51,692 bases of DNA from Thermodesulfovibrionales bacterium (GTDB taxonomy: Bacteria; Nitrospirota; Thermodesulfovibrionia; Thermodesulfovibrionales; UBA9159). Shown here one piece after another: positions 26,989-34,623 of this stretch. Within the stretch, counting starts at the first letter, position 1. The number at the start of each line of letters is the position of its first letter. The translations under genes were made by a program, and so were the position numbers. The notes under the pieces were generated by a model, which was not told the DNA's origin, searched no databases, and saw only the letters and a program-made list of their open reading frames with translations. The stretch lies in contig DASRZP010000023.1 in NCBI GenBank assembly GCA_035686305.1, forward strand, positions 1-51,692. The letters run 5' to 3'.

Positions 26989-27225
26989 ATAAGGACTGGC
27001 TTATAAGGTTTGACAAAGCGCTCAAGGCCATACGCGCCAAGACCGCAGGATTTTCGACAGAGAAAATCGAAGCGGATGTCGAAGAAGCTGTAAAAGAAGT
27101 TCGCAGAAGAAGACGTGCCTGTTAAGGCTGTCGTAGACACAAACATTTGGGTTTCCGCCTTGGTAGCTCCTCTTGGAACCGCCGCATTACCGTCATCTCC
27201 CTGTCAAAGTTTCTGGCTCTCATAA
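26982..27225 (+). pseudogene. Decayed antitoxin/PIN-domain toxin pair
   Basis: Two overlapping fragments. Frame one ends at TAA 27125 and reads DWLIRFDKALKAIRAK then STEKIEADVEEAVKEVRRRR, the usual C-terminus of antitoxins that precede PIN toxins; its N-terminus is missing behind a stop at 26979. The second, GTG 27115 to TAA 27225, reads VKAVVDTNIWVSALVAPLGT and then 13 unrelated residues, a PIN toxin cut off after the first catalytic Asp. The ten-base overlap is the normal toxin-antitoxin layout. It is a clear relic; a homologous but intact pair stands at 48738-49474. Confidence 0.7.
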
Positions 27226-27232
27226 GTAAGTC

Positions 27233-27661
27233 CTAACCCTTCCCCTTCCAACGCTCCCTAAGGAGACCCATAGCCCTCTTTGAAACGGGAACAGGGCCAA
27301 GCTTCTTGCTGTCGAAGAAGGCTGTCCCTGTCCCATTCGCTTCCTTTCTCAGCAGAGCTACGCGGTCCGGATTCAGGGCATAACTTCGGTGGACCCTAAG
27401 GAGACTTGCTCCTGCGTACTTCTTGATAATCTCTTTAAGAACGCCCCGGATGTGGAATGTCTTTTCATCGGTAGAGATCCTGCAGTAGTTGCCCTCGCAG
27501 CCGATGAAGCAGACCGTCTCAGGGTCAACAAAGGACACACCGCCTTTCTCGACGATGGGCAGCCTGACGTGGTCCGTCACTCTCCGCTTCGGGAAGTGCT
27601 TTGGCGGCGTCACTTCTGAGAGGGTCGCGACAAAGAGACGGGTCGGGGGAGAGGTCTTCAA
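27233..27661 (-). CDS. LytTR-type DNA-binding regulator
   Basis: A 142-residue protein whose residues from about 45 form a LytTR domain: VSFVDPETVCFIGCEGNYCRI in pieces, then the RGVLKEIIKKY helix, LLRVHRSYALNPDRV with the conserved R-x-H-R-S-x-x-x-N block and the final PVSKRAMGLLRE. LytTR domains bind direct-repeat DNA and usually follow a receiver domain. None is present here, so it is either a stand-alone regulator or a fragment. A TTG start is used for the full ORF; a GTG at about residue 28 is an alternative. Its target is unknown. Confidence 0.8.
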   Translation of the reverse strand: MKTSPPTRLFVATLSEVTPPKHFPKRRVTDHVRLPIVEKGGVSFVDPETVCFIGCEGNYCRISTDEKTFHIRGVLKEIIKKYAGASLLRVHRSYALNPDRVALLRKEANGTGTAFFDSKKLGPVPVSKRAMGLLRERWKGKG

Positions 27662-27754
27662 ATCAAGCCGGAGGAAGATTAATGGTTAGCCTTTTCTCTA
27701 TAGTTGCATATGATTTTTGTATGAAAACTCAAGAACCCTTGAACATTGCCCATT

Positions 27755-27900
27755 TGCTTTCAGATTTGCATCAGTGGAGGAATGCACCAAATGTGAAGTC
27801 CTGTTTGGGCCTTTGCAGTCATACCGGCGAAGGTCGGTATCCAGTGACTTTCCCCGGAATAGAAGAACGTCGCTGGATTCCGGGTCAAGCCCGGAATGAC
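27755..27900. repeat. Dispersed repeat, copy 2 (extended)
   Basis: The palindromic core 27818-27900 has ends GTCATACCGGCGAAG and CAAGCCCGGAATGAC. About 60 bases to its left (GCATCAGTGGA, CCAAATGTGAAGTCCTG) match the left side of the copy at 37303-37438, so the mobile or amplified unit is longer than the core. It lies before the DUF362 gene. Confidence 0.7.
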
Positions 27901-28066
27901 GGAAAAGACTCATCATATGCAACATTAGCCTTTCGACAGGCAGGCTTGTAACCGAATGGGCACGGTCCCTTACGATTGTCTTACGAGAACTGCAGGGTGT
28001 ATCATAGGGAAGATATCGTTAACACAAGGAACGAACAAAAAGAACCTGCACCTGAAAGGAGCATCT

Positions 28067-28969
28067 GTGAACAGGCGGGAGTTTTTGAAGCTGGCTGCAG
28101 CGAGCGGTATCGGTCTTTCCCTTCCCCTCGGTCTCGACACCTTGTACGATACCACAGAGGCTGCCATGAATACGGACCTTGTAGTTGCTCACGGTACATC
28201 TCCCGCAAGGATTACGAGGGCCGCTCTTGATGCGGTGGGAGGAATGAAGAGGTTTGTTTCGAGAGGGGACATCGTCGTTGTGAAGCCGAACATGGCCTGG
28301 GACAGGCTGCCCGAGCAGGCGGCGAATACGAACCCTGAGGTTGTGGCGACGGTTGTGGCCCTCTGTTACGAGGCAGGAGCAAAGAAGGTGAAGCTCTTCG
28401 ACAGACCTGTCAATGACCCGAGGAGAAGCTATGTTCAGAGCGGCATTCCTGAGGCCGTCAAAGCTTTTGGGGCCGAGGTCGAATACACAGACGACAGGAA
28501 ATTCAGGGAGATGAAGATAGGAGGTGAGGCGATCAAGTCCTGGCCTCTCTATGCGGACATTTTTGAAGCCGATAAAATCATCAATATCCCGATCGCAAAG
28601 CATCACAGCCTTGCAAATCTTACGATGTCAATGAAGAACTGGATGGGCGTTATGGGTGGACTGCGGAGATCCATACACCAGAGGCTCGATGAGAGCCTTG
28701 CAGACCTTACCCTGGTTATCAAGCCCACGCTTACGGTCCTCGATGCGGTGAGGATACTCACGGCAAATGGTCCGCAGGGCGGAGACCTTACGGACGTAAA
28801 AAGGCTCGATACCGTAGTTGTCGGCGTTGATCAGGTGGCGATCGATTCGTATGGGGCAACGCTCTTCGGCATGAAGGGGAGCGATTTGGGATATGTGAGA
28901 ATTGCCGACAAGCGCGGTCTCGGCACCATGGACCTTGGGAAGCTGAAGATCAGGAAGATTAACCTTTAG
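28067..28969 (+). CDS. Tat-exported DUF362 protein
   Basis: A 300-residue DUF362 protein. GTG 28067 is chosen because AAAGGAG lies six bases before it and because it gives a clean Tat signal NRREFLKLAAASGIGLSLPLG. Family motifs follow: DIVVVKPNMAWDR, the EAGAKKVKLFDRP block, KHHSLANLTMSMKNWMG and GVDQVAIDSYG. The family has no firm activity but often sits with iron-sulfur proteins. The longer in-frame start at 27956 would add 37 residues without a signal. Eight bases separate it from the polyferredoxin gene, suggesting one operon. Confidence 0.88.
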   Translation: MNRREFLKLAAASGIGLSLPLGLDTLYDTTEAAMNTDLVVAHGTSPARITRAALDAVGGMKRFVSRGDIVVVKPNMAWDRLPEQAANTNPEVVATVVALCYEAGAKKVKLFDRPVNDPRRSYVQSGIPEAVKAFGAEVEYTDDRKFREMKIGGEAIKSWPLYADIFEADKIINIPIAKHHSLANLTMSMKNWMGVMGGLRRSIHQRLDESLADLTLVIKPTLTVLDAVRILTANGPQGGDLTDVKRLDTVVVGVDQVAIDSYGATLFGMKGSDLGYVRIADKRGLGTMDLGKLKIRKINL

Positions 28970-28976
28970 GGCGATC

Positions 28977-30518
28977 ATGCAGAACCTCAGGAGAGTTACG
29001 CAGGCAGCATTCCTGCTTTTTTTCCTCTTCCTTTTCGTCCAGACCGAGGCGAAGGGAAATGACGAACTGGGTTATCCGGTTAGGTTCTTTCTTGATTTCG
29101 ATCCCCTCATCTTCTCGACGACAATCCTCTCAGCTCATGCCGTTGCAAAGGCCTTTTATCTTTCCGTTACTATGATAGCTGCCACGCTCCTTCTCGGAAG
29201 GGTCTTCTGCGGATGGGTATGCCCCCTGGGAACATTGAACAACCTTGTCGCTTCTTTGAAAACAAGGCGATCCCGACCATTCGGCAGGGACTGGTACAGG
29301 CTGAAGTATCTTATCCTCATCTTTCTTCTTGCATCCTCCCTCCTTACCATGCAGCTGGTCGGCATCATGGACCCCCTCTCACTTCTCATCAGATCTTTTT
29401 CGATAAGCGTTTATCCCTTGTTTAATTACGGCACAAGGGCTTTTTTTGATGGGGTCTATAACTCAGACGTCAAGGGCCTAGTGAGGGTCTCTGAATCGGC
29501 CTATTCCCTTATAAAAAAAACAGTCCTTTCTTTCCAGCAGCCCTTCTATAAGCAGAACCTCTTTATCGGCGTTATTTTTCTTGCAATCCTCGGTCTCAAT
29601 CTCATCGAAAAGAGATTCTGGTGCAGATACCTCTGCCCGCTGGGAGCATTTCTCGGCATCCTCTCGCGGTCCTCCCTTCTCAAGCGTTCCGTGAGTGAGG
29701 GGTGCAATTCATGCGGCGTATGCGCCACAGTCTGTCAAGGCAATGCAATGCCTGACAGGAAGGAGAAGTGGAGGATGTCTGAATGTCTTTACTGCTGGAA
29801 CTGTGACGACATCTGTCCACAGAAGGCAGTTGGTTTTGGGTTTGTGAGACGGAAGACGGCAGGTATGGATCTCGGGAGAAGGAGGGTGATCACATCGATG
29901 CTTTCAGGAATTGTGGCGGTGCCTTTCATACGGTCGAACCCCTTCTCGAAAACAGCCTATTCCAATCCCACGCTTGTAAGGCCTCCAGGGTCTCTCAGTG
30001 AAAAGGAGTTCCTCAAGAGATGCGTAAAATGCGGCGAGTGCATGAAGGTCTGCATCACGAACGGATTACAACCCGCGCTTTTTGAGGCAGGCCTTGAGGG
30101 AATATGGTCTCCTCTCCTCGTACCGAGGATGGGGTATTGTGAGTACCGCTGCACTCTCTGCGGCCAGGTCTGCCCCACGGGCGCAATAAAGAGATTGAGT
30201 CTGGAGGAGAAGGCCAGGACAAAGATCGGCCTTGCCATGATCGACAAGGGGCGATGCCTTCCTTACGCCCACGCAAGACCGTGCATTGTCTGTGAAGAGG
30301 TATGTCCGACGCCGAAGAAGGCCATATGGCTTGAGAACGCTACCGTAAAGGACAGAGCAGGGCAAGAGATAGCAGTGAAGCAGCCGAAGGTAGATCTGGA
30401 ACTCTGCATCGGGTGTGGAATATGTGAGGCAAAATGTCCTGTAATCGATCGGCCCGCGATATACGTAACGAGCGTCGGCGAGTCGAGGTCAAAGGAGAAT
30501 CAACTCTTATTGTCATGA
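28977..30518 (+). CDS. NapH/NapG-like membrane polyferredoxin
   Basis: A 513-residue fusion. The N-terminal half (about 1-280) resembles NapH, with helices, two CxxxCP motifs FCGWVCPLG and WCRYLCPLG, and ferredoxin motifs CNSCGVCATVC and CLYCWNCDDIC. A second segment begins near LGRRRVITSMLSGI, a Tat-like or membrane helix start, and then resembles NapG/MauM, with four more cysteine blocks (CVKCGECMKVC, CTLCGQVCP, CIVCEEVCP, CIGCGICEAKCP). Electrons probably pass from menaquinol through these clusters to a periplasmic or DUF362 partner. No nap catalytic gene is near. The next gene overlaps the end. Confidence 0.9.
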   Translation: MQNLRRVTQAAFLLFFLFLFVQTEAKGNDELGYPVRFFLDFDPLIFSTTILSAHAVAKAFYLSVTMIAATLLLGRVFCGWVCPLGTLNNLVASLKTRRSRPFGRDWYRLKYLILIFLLASSLLTMQLVGIMDPLSLLIRSFSISVYPLFNYGTRAFFDGVYNSDVKGLVRVSESAYSLIKKTVLSFQQPFYKQNLFIGVIFLAILGLNLIEKRFWCRYLCPLGAFLGILSRSSLLKRSVSEGCNSCGVCATVCQGNAMPDRKEKWRMSECLYCWNCDDICPQKAVGFGFVRRKTAGMDLGRRRVITSMLSGIVAVPFIRSNPFSKTAYSNPTLVRPPGSLSEKEFLKRCVKCGECMKVCITNGLQPALFEAGLEGIWSPLLVPRMGYCEYRCTLCGQVCPTGAIKRLSLEEKARTKIGLAMIDKGRCLPYAHARPCIVCEEVCPTPKKAIWLENATVKDRAGQEIAVKQPKVDLELCIGCGICEAKCPVIDRPAIYVTSVGESRSKENQLLLS

Positions 30519-31279
30519 ACTCCCTCGAAATTTATAAGCTCCTGCCGAAGAAAAACTGCGGGGAGTGTGTCTCGAAGACCTGCATGTCCTTCGCCCTTTT
30601 TCTCAAGACCAACCCCGAGGCCATCGACCAGTGCAGGTACGTCGAACCAGCGAATCTCGGCAAGTTGCAGTCTACGCTTGTACAGAGCGACTGGCGTGAC
30701 GAGCTCATTGGCTCCCTGAGAAGAGAGATATCCGGTCTTGACCTTGAGGAGATCGCGAAAGATATCGGAGGGAATATCAGGGATAAGAGAATTATCATCC
30801 GGTGCATCGGCGTTGATTATGCCATGGAGAAGGACGGCACAATCGTGCCTGACGGGGGAAATAAATGGATCACGATACTCCTCCTCAATTATATAAGAAA
30901 CATGGGAAAGGGCGACTTTACCGGCAAATGGATATCTTTTTCTGAACTGAAGGGAGGGTTTGTCAAGGCGGCCTCCTTCATTAGAGAGTGCGAAGAGCCG
31001 TTAAGGGAACTTATGGACGGGAATTCTGAAGGGGTGGTTGCGGCCCTCGAAGGTCTAAAGGCACGTCCCGTTGCCGGCTACCCGGCGGATCATGCATGGA
31101 GCATCGATCTGCTGCCCAGGGTGAGGTGTCTCATAATCTATCGTTCGGCAGATGAGGAATTCCCTTCATCCCTGAACATCCTCTTCGACGGCATTACCGG
31201 TCAGTTTATCGATGTGGAATCTCTCGTCTTTCTCTGTGAGGGACTCGTTCACACCTTGACGACGCTTCTTAAGAAGTGA
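30515..31279 (+). CDS. DUF3786 protein with CFeSP-like 4Fe-4S domain
   Basis: A 254-residue protein. The first 45 residues, IYKLLPKKNCGECVSKTC, carry a C-x2-C-x4-C-x16-C motif of the iron-sulfur domain found in the corrinoid iron-sulfur protein of acetyl-CoA pathways. The rest matches DUF3786 by its GVDYAMEKDG, WITILLLNYI, WISFSELKGG and LFDGITGQFIDVESL parts. I chose ATG 30515, which overlaps the polyferredoxin stop (ATGA), over the earlier frame start inside that gene. DUF3786 has been seen near corrinoid metabolism, so delivery of electrons to a corrinoid is one idea; it is not shown here. Confidence 0.85.
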   Translation: MNSLEIYKLLPKKNCGECVSKTCMSFALFLKTNPEAIDQCRYVEPANLGKLQSTLVQSDWRDELIGSLRREISGLDLEEIAKDIGGNIRDKRIIIRCIGVDYAMEKDGTIVPDGGNKWITILLLNYIRNMGKGDFTGKWISFSELKGGFVKAASFIRECEEPLRELMDGNSEGVVAALEGLKARPVAGYPADHAWSIDLLPRVRCLIIYRSADEEFPSSLNILFDGITGQFIDVESLVFLCEGLVHTLTTLLKK

Positions 31280-31712
31280 GCGTTCCTCTGATCTCTTTCA
31301 ACAGCTGAAGCACTCTTTTCTTTATCTCATCCCTTGCACGTCTGAACTCCTTCATAATCCTTTCTTCTGGGCCCATCGTACCCACAGGGTCTTTTATGGG
31401 CCAATGCAGACGCCTTATATGGGGTGGCAACGGAGGGCAGACTTCTTCAGCCTGAGTGCAGAGGGTAACGACGACATCCACGGCGTTGAGGAGATTATAA
31501 TCGACTCCTTTGGAACTCTGCCCCGATATATCTATTCCGATCTCCTTCATTGCTGCAACGGCCCTCGGATGCACACCTGCGGCGATGAGGCCGGCGCTGT
31601 AAGGTTCCAAAAGCCCTTTCCCGAGTTCTCTGGCAAGCCCCTCGGCCATCTGGCTCCTGCAGGAGTTGGCTGTGCATAAAAACAGTACCTTCAAATTTGC
31701 TTTCGCGGGCAT
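31269..31712 (-). CDS. arsC: Arsenate reductase, low-molecular-weight phosphatase type
   Basis: A 147-residue ArsC of the thioredoxin-coupled class, related to low-molecular-weight tyrosine phosphatases. The P-loop is VLFLCTANSCRSQMAEG, with C-x5-R; further cysteines in VTLCTQAEEVCP fit the Cys relay used to pass the disulfide to thioredoxin. The DPVG block (WPIKDPVGTMG) carries the general acid Asp. It turns arsenate into arsenite in the cytoplasm. Its stop overlaps the tail of the convergent DUF3786 gene by eleven bases. No arsR or efflux pump gene is close. Confidence 0.9.
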   Translation of the reverse strand: MPAKANLKVLFLCTANSCRSQMAEGLARELGKGLLEPYSAGLIAAGVHPRAVAAMKEIGIDISGQSSKGVDYNLLNAVDVVVTLCTQAEEVCPPLPPHIRRLHWPIKDPVGTMGPEERIMKEFRRARDEIKKRVLQLLKEIRGTLTS

Positions 31713-31767
31713 ATTTGGGGTATCCTTTTCATACTATTCATTTCCAATCGCGTAAACTATTGAGTCC

Positions 31768-31941
31768 TGGAAGGCAGGCGTGGTGAGAAGCCTTGTATTG
31801 CGATACTGTTGATGGTTGCGGACTGCCGCTGTTTGCTCGACGCGCGAGGGCATTCTCGGCAAAGTCCTCCATGTACCTCATTACAGGAATCTCATCGCAT
31901 ATACCGGGCTTCCAATACGTGCCTGCCTGACAGCTGTTTGC
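31768..31941 (+). repeat. Inverted-repeat element, copy A
   Basis: About 175 bases, starting GGAAGGCAGGCGTGGTGAG and ending CTGCCTGACAGCTGTTTGC, match in reverse complement the segment 34162-34336, with scattered substitutions and small gaps. The two copies frame rsmD, coaD and the nicotinamidase-like gene. A coding-like tail ending CLPDS is seen in both copies, but no intact ORF. Confidence 0.75.
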
Positions 31942-32008
31942 ACGGTAAAGTATACTATTACTATCTGCTCTCAGAAGAGACTTGTCAAGAGGAGGAGAGG
32001 GCGCTGCC

Positions 32009-32587
32009 ATGAGGATTTCCGGTGGGTCGGCAAAGGGAAGAAAGGTCGGAGCGAGAAAGGCTTTTTCTCGTAAAACCGGCGATGATGAACTGAGACCAAC
32101 ATCATCGAAGGTGAGAGAGGCGATTGGCGACATCTTGCAGAGTAACCTTACCGGTTCCTCCTTCCTCGACCTCTATGCCGGAACAGGAGCAGTAGGCATC
32201 GAGGCGCTGAGCCGAGGAGCGGGGAGAGTTGTTTTTGTCGAGTCCAATGACCTGCGGGTGAAGCTCATCAGAGAGCTTATCTCAGAATTTCATTTTGAGG
32301 CGCGTTCAAGAGTTACAAAGGCAAAGGCGTACGACTTCGTCGAAAAAACTCCGCGTGACCACGGGGGGTATGATATCGTCTTCCTTGACCCGCCTTATTC
32401 TTCGGAAGAACTCATGAAGATCCTTCCCCTTATCGGAGAAGGCGGCATCGTTAAGGATAAAGGCTTAGTCCTCGTCGAGCATTTCTTCAAGCGATCCCTT
32501 CCGGACATCATCAACGGGCTTCATCTTTTGAAGGTCTACCGGTACGGTGATACTTCGCTCTCACTTTACCAGAAGGTGAAGACGTGA
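32009..32587 (+). CDS. rsmD: 16S rRNA (guanine966-N2)-methyltransferase
   Basis: A 192-residue RsmD. I chose the ATG at 32009 ([13 protein letters not shown]) over 31982, since the family starts with R-I-I-G-G; AGGAGAGG stands before it. SAM-binding motif [20 protein letters not shown] and the catalytic [10 protein letters not shown] are intact, as is [16 protein letters not shown] with the conserved RPT. The stop overlaps the coaD GTG; rsmD-coaD is a common bacterial pair. It modifies G966 of 16S rRNA in the 30S subunit. Confidence 0.95.
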   Translation: MRISGGSAKGRKVGARKAFSRKTGDDELRPTSSKVREAIGDILQSNLTGSSFLDLYAGTGAVGIEALSRGAGRVVFVESNDLRVKLIRELISEFHFEARSRVTKAKAYDFVEKTPRDHGGYDIVFLDPPYSSEELMKILPLIGEGGIVKDKGLVLVEHFFKRSLPDIINGLHLLKVYRYGDTSLSLYQKVKT

Positions 32588-33078
32588 GACTAGCGATCTG
32601 CCCCGGCACCTTCGATCCCATAACGAATGGCCACCTCGACCTCGTATTGAGGGCTCAGAGGATCTTTGACGAAGTCATAATCGCTGCAGCCCTCAATCCG
32701 AAGAAGGAGCCCCTCTTTTCCATTGAGGAGCGCCTCCATCTGATACGTGAGTCCATCAGAGATCTGAAGAATGTCAGAGTAGAATCGTTTTCAGGGCTCC
32801 TCGTGGAATATGCAAGATCAAAGAGCTGTATAGCGATCATCAGGGGATTGAGGGCTATATCTGACTTTGAGTATGAACTCCAGATGGCGCTCATGAACAG
32901 AAGGCTCGACGTGGACATCGAGACGGTCTTCCTCATGCCTTCGGAGGAATACTCCTTTCTTTCATCGACGATCGTAAAAGAGGCTGCCTCATTGGGTGGC
33001 TCCATCAGGGGACTCGTACCGGATGTCGTGGAGAAGGCCCTGAGGGAGAAATTCAGAGAGACCGCAGGATCACGGTAA
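32584..33078 (+). CDS. coaD: Phosphopantetheine adenylyltransferase
   Basis: A 164-residue CoaD catalysing the fourth step of coenzyme A synthesis, ATP plus phosphopantetheine to dephospho-CoA. The nucleotidyltransferase signature [37 protein letters not shown] in its two pieces and [21 protein letters not shown] are all present and complete. The GTG start overlaps rsmD's stop. Length typical. Cytoplasmic enzyme, very secure. Confidence 0.96.
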   Translation: MRLAICPGTFDPITNGHLDLVLRAQRIFDEVIIAAALNPKKEPLFSIEERLHLIRESIRDLKNVRVESFSGLLVEYARSKSCIAIIRGLRAISDFEYELQMALMNRRLDVDIETVFLMPSEEYSFLSSTIVKEAASLGGSIRGLVPDVVEKALREKFRETAGSR

Positions 33079-33112
33079 GAAAGAATATTTTATCCACGAA
33101 CACGAGGACTCG

Positions 33113-34147
33113 ATGACGCGAGACGAACTTCCCCTTCCTCCCCACTTTCGTCCAGATAGGGCCGGCGAGGTCTGGAGAGTCCCTTATCAGGAACGCGCTG
33201 AGAATGCCAGGAGATGGGCTGAGGAGCACCGTATAGGTCCTTCAGGCGATGATACGTTCAGGATCTGCGTCGTTGCCGTTGACGTACAGAATACCTTTTG
33301 TATCCCGGGTTTCGAACTCTACGTTGCGGGACGTTCAGGCACGGGCGCCATAGACGACAGCAGGAGGCTCTCAGAATTCATTTACAGAAACCTCGGGAAG
33401 ATCACGGAGATCTGTCCCACCATGGACACTCACCGGGTGATGCAGATCTTTCATTCCCTGTCGCTCGTAAATGAGCAAGGAGAGCATCCTGCGCCTTTCA
33501 CGCTCGTTTCCGTGGAAGATATTGAGGAGGGCCGATGGAAGTGTAACCCTGAATTCGCGCGCACCTGCGGCCTCGATGCAGATTATGGGCAGCGATACCT
33601 CCTCCATTACACCAGGATACTGAAAGAAGGGGGCAAGTATGACCTGACGGTCTGGCCCTTTCATGGCATGCTCGGGGGGATCGGACACGCCCTTGTCGCT
33701 GTGGTCGAGGAGGCTGTCTTTTTCCACAGCGTGGCGCGATACAGTCGACCCGATTTCCAGATCAAGGGAGACAGGCCCTTTACCGAGCATTACTCTGTTC
33801 TCGGACCCGAGGTGCTGAAGGGTCCCGGGGGTGAACCCCTCGGGGAGAAGAGTGACACTTTTCTGAGGAAGCTCCTGGACTTTGATGCAGTTATCATAGC
33901 GGGGCAGGCCAAGAGTCACTGTGTGGCCTGGACAATAGATGATCTCCTGGAGGAGCTTCTTGCTCAAGACAGGCGGTTGGCTGAAAAGGTCTATCTCCTC
34001 GAAGACTGCACGTCACCGGTCGTGGTTCCCGGAGTTATGGACTACACTGAGTCGGCAGACGCCGCCTTCCTGAGGTTTGCTGACGCAGGCATGCACATCG
34101 TCCGCTCGACAGTTCCCCTTGCAGACTGGCCGGGGATGAAACGCTAG
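33113..34147 (+). CDS. Large isochorismatase/nicotinamidase-like cysteine hydrolase
   Basis: A 344-residue protein of the cysteine-hydrolase superfamily. The triad appears preserved: Asp in [11 protein letters not shown], Lys in [16 protein letters not shown] and Cys in [17 protein letters not shown] nearby His/Asp pair ([11 protein letters not shown]) fits a nicotinamidase metal site. It is about 130 residues longer than NAD-salvage nicotinamidases, with an N-terminal stretch of 60 residues and an insert around residues 115-185. Close substrate cannot be assigned. It follows coaD by 34 bases and may be cotranscribed, which fits cofactor salvage weakly. Confidence 0.8.
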   Translation: MTRDELPLPPHFRPDRAGEVWRVPYQERAENARRWAEEHRIGPSGDDTFRICVVAVDVQNTFCIPGFELYVAGRSGTGAIDDSRRLSEFIYRNLGKITEICPTMDTHRVMQIFHSLSLVNEQGEHPAPFTLVSVEDIEEGRWKCNPEFARTCGLDADYGQRYLLHYTRILKEGGKYDLTVWPFHGMLGGIGHALVAVVEEAVFFHSVARYSRPDFQIKGDRPFTEHYSVLGPEVLKGPGGEPLGEKSDTFLRKLLDFDAVIIAGQAKSHCVAWTIDDLLEELLAQDRRLAEKVYLLEDCTSPVVVPGVMDYTESADAAFLRFADAGMHIVRSTVPLADWPGMKR

Positions 34148-34623
34148 CCTTTATCTTAATGTTGCAAGAGCTGTCAGGCAGGCATGGATCGAAGCCTTGT
34201 ACATGCGGTGAGATTCCGGCAATGAGGTACTTCGAGGACTTGACCGAAAGTGACCTTCCGCATTGAGCACACAGCGGTAGTAGGCAACCATCAAAGGTAT
34301 CGCAATACAAGGTTCTCACCATGCTTGCCTTCCAGAACAAGATAGTTTTGTGCGGTTGGAAGGATTATTCTTCATCCGGCGTCCGGCAGCCGACCGACGT
34401 TAGCTTGTGGAGCCAGGAAAAGCAATAATTCATAAAGTTCGGGGTGGATGTCCGATTTGAAGGCAAGAGTCGGGGTTATTGGCTGGTCCGCCCATGCGGA
34501 CCGCAAACATCTCTTCAGGACGGACTGATATTAGGATTGTGTGGTCGGACCAATCACCGAGGGCTATTCTCTTGCCGAAAAGCGGATATCGGCCCCGAAG
34601 AGAAGACGGCTAACTAATCTGGC
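34148..34623. other. Intergenic region with copy B and two hairpins
   Basis: Besides the repeat copy at 34162-34336 it has a perfect 7-bp hairpin GGTCCGC-CCAT-GCGGACC at 34485-34502 and the dyad TGGTCGGACCA at 34542-34552, about 70 bases from the end of the M3 peptidase gene. No gene or T-run terminator was found. Confidence 0.45.
34162..34336 (-). repeat. Inverted-repeat element, copy B
   Basis: The reverse complement of copy A at 31768-31941. Shared blocks include CCTTGTATTGCGATAC, GATGGTTGC, GTACCTCATT, GGAATCTCA and GCCTGCCTGACAGCT. About four bases in five agree. It starts directly after the nicotinamidase-like gene. Confidence 0.75.
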
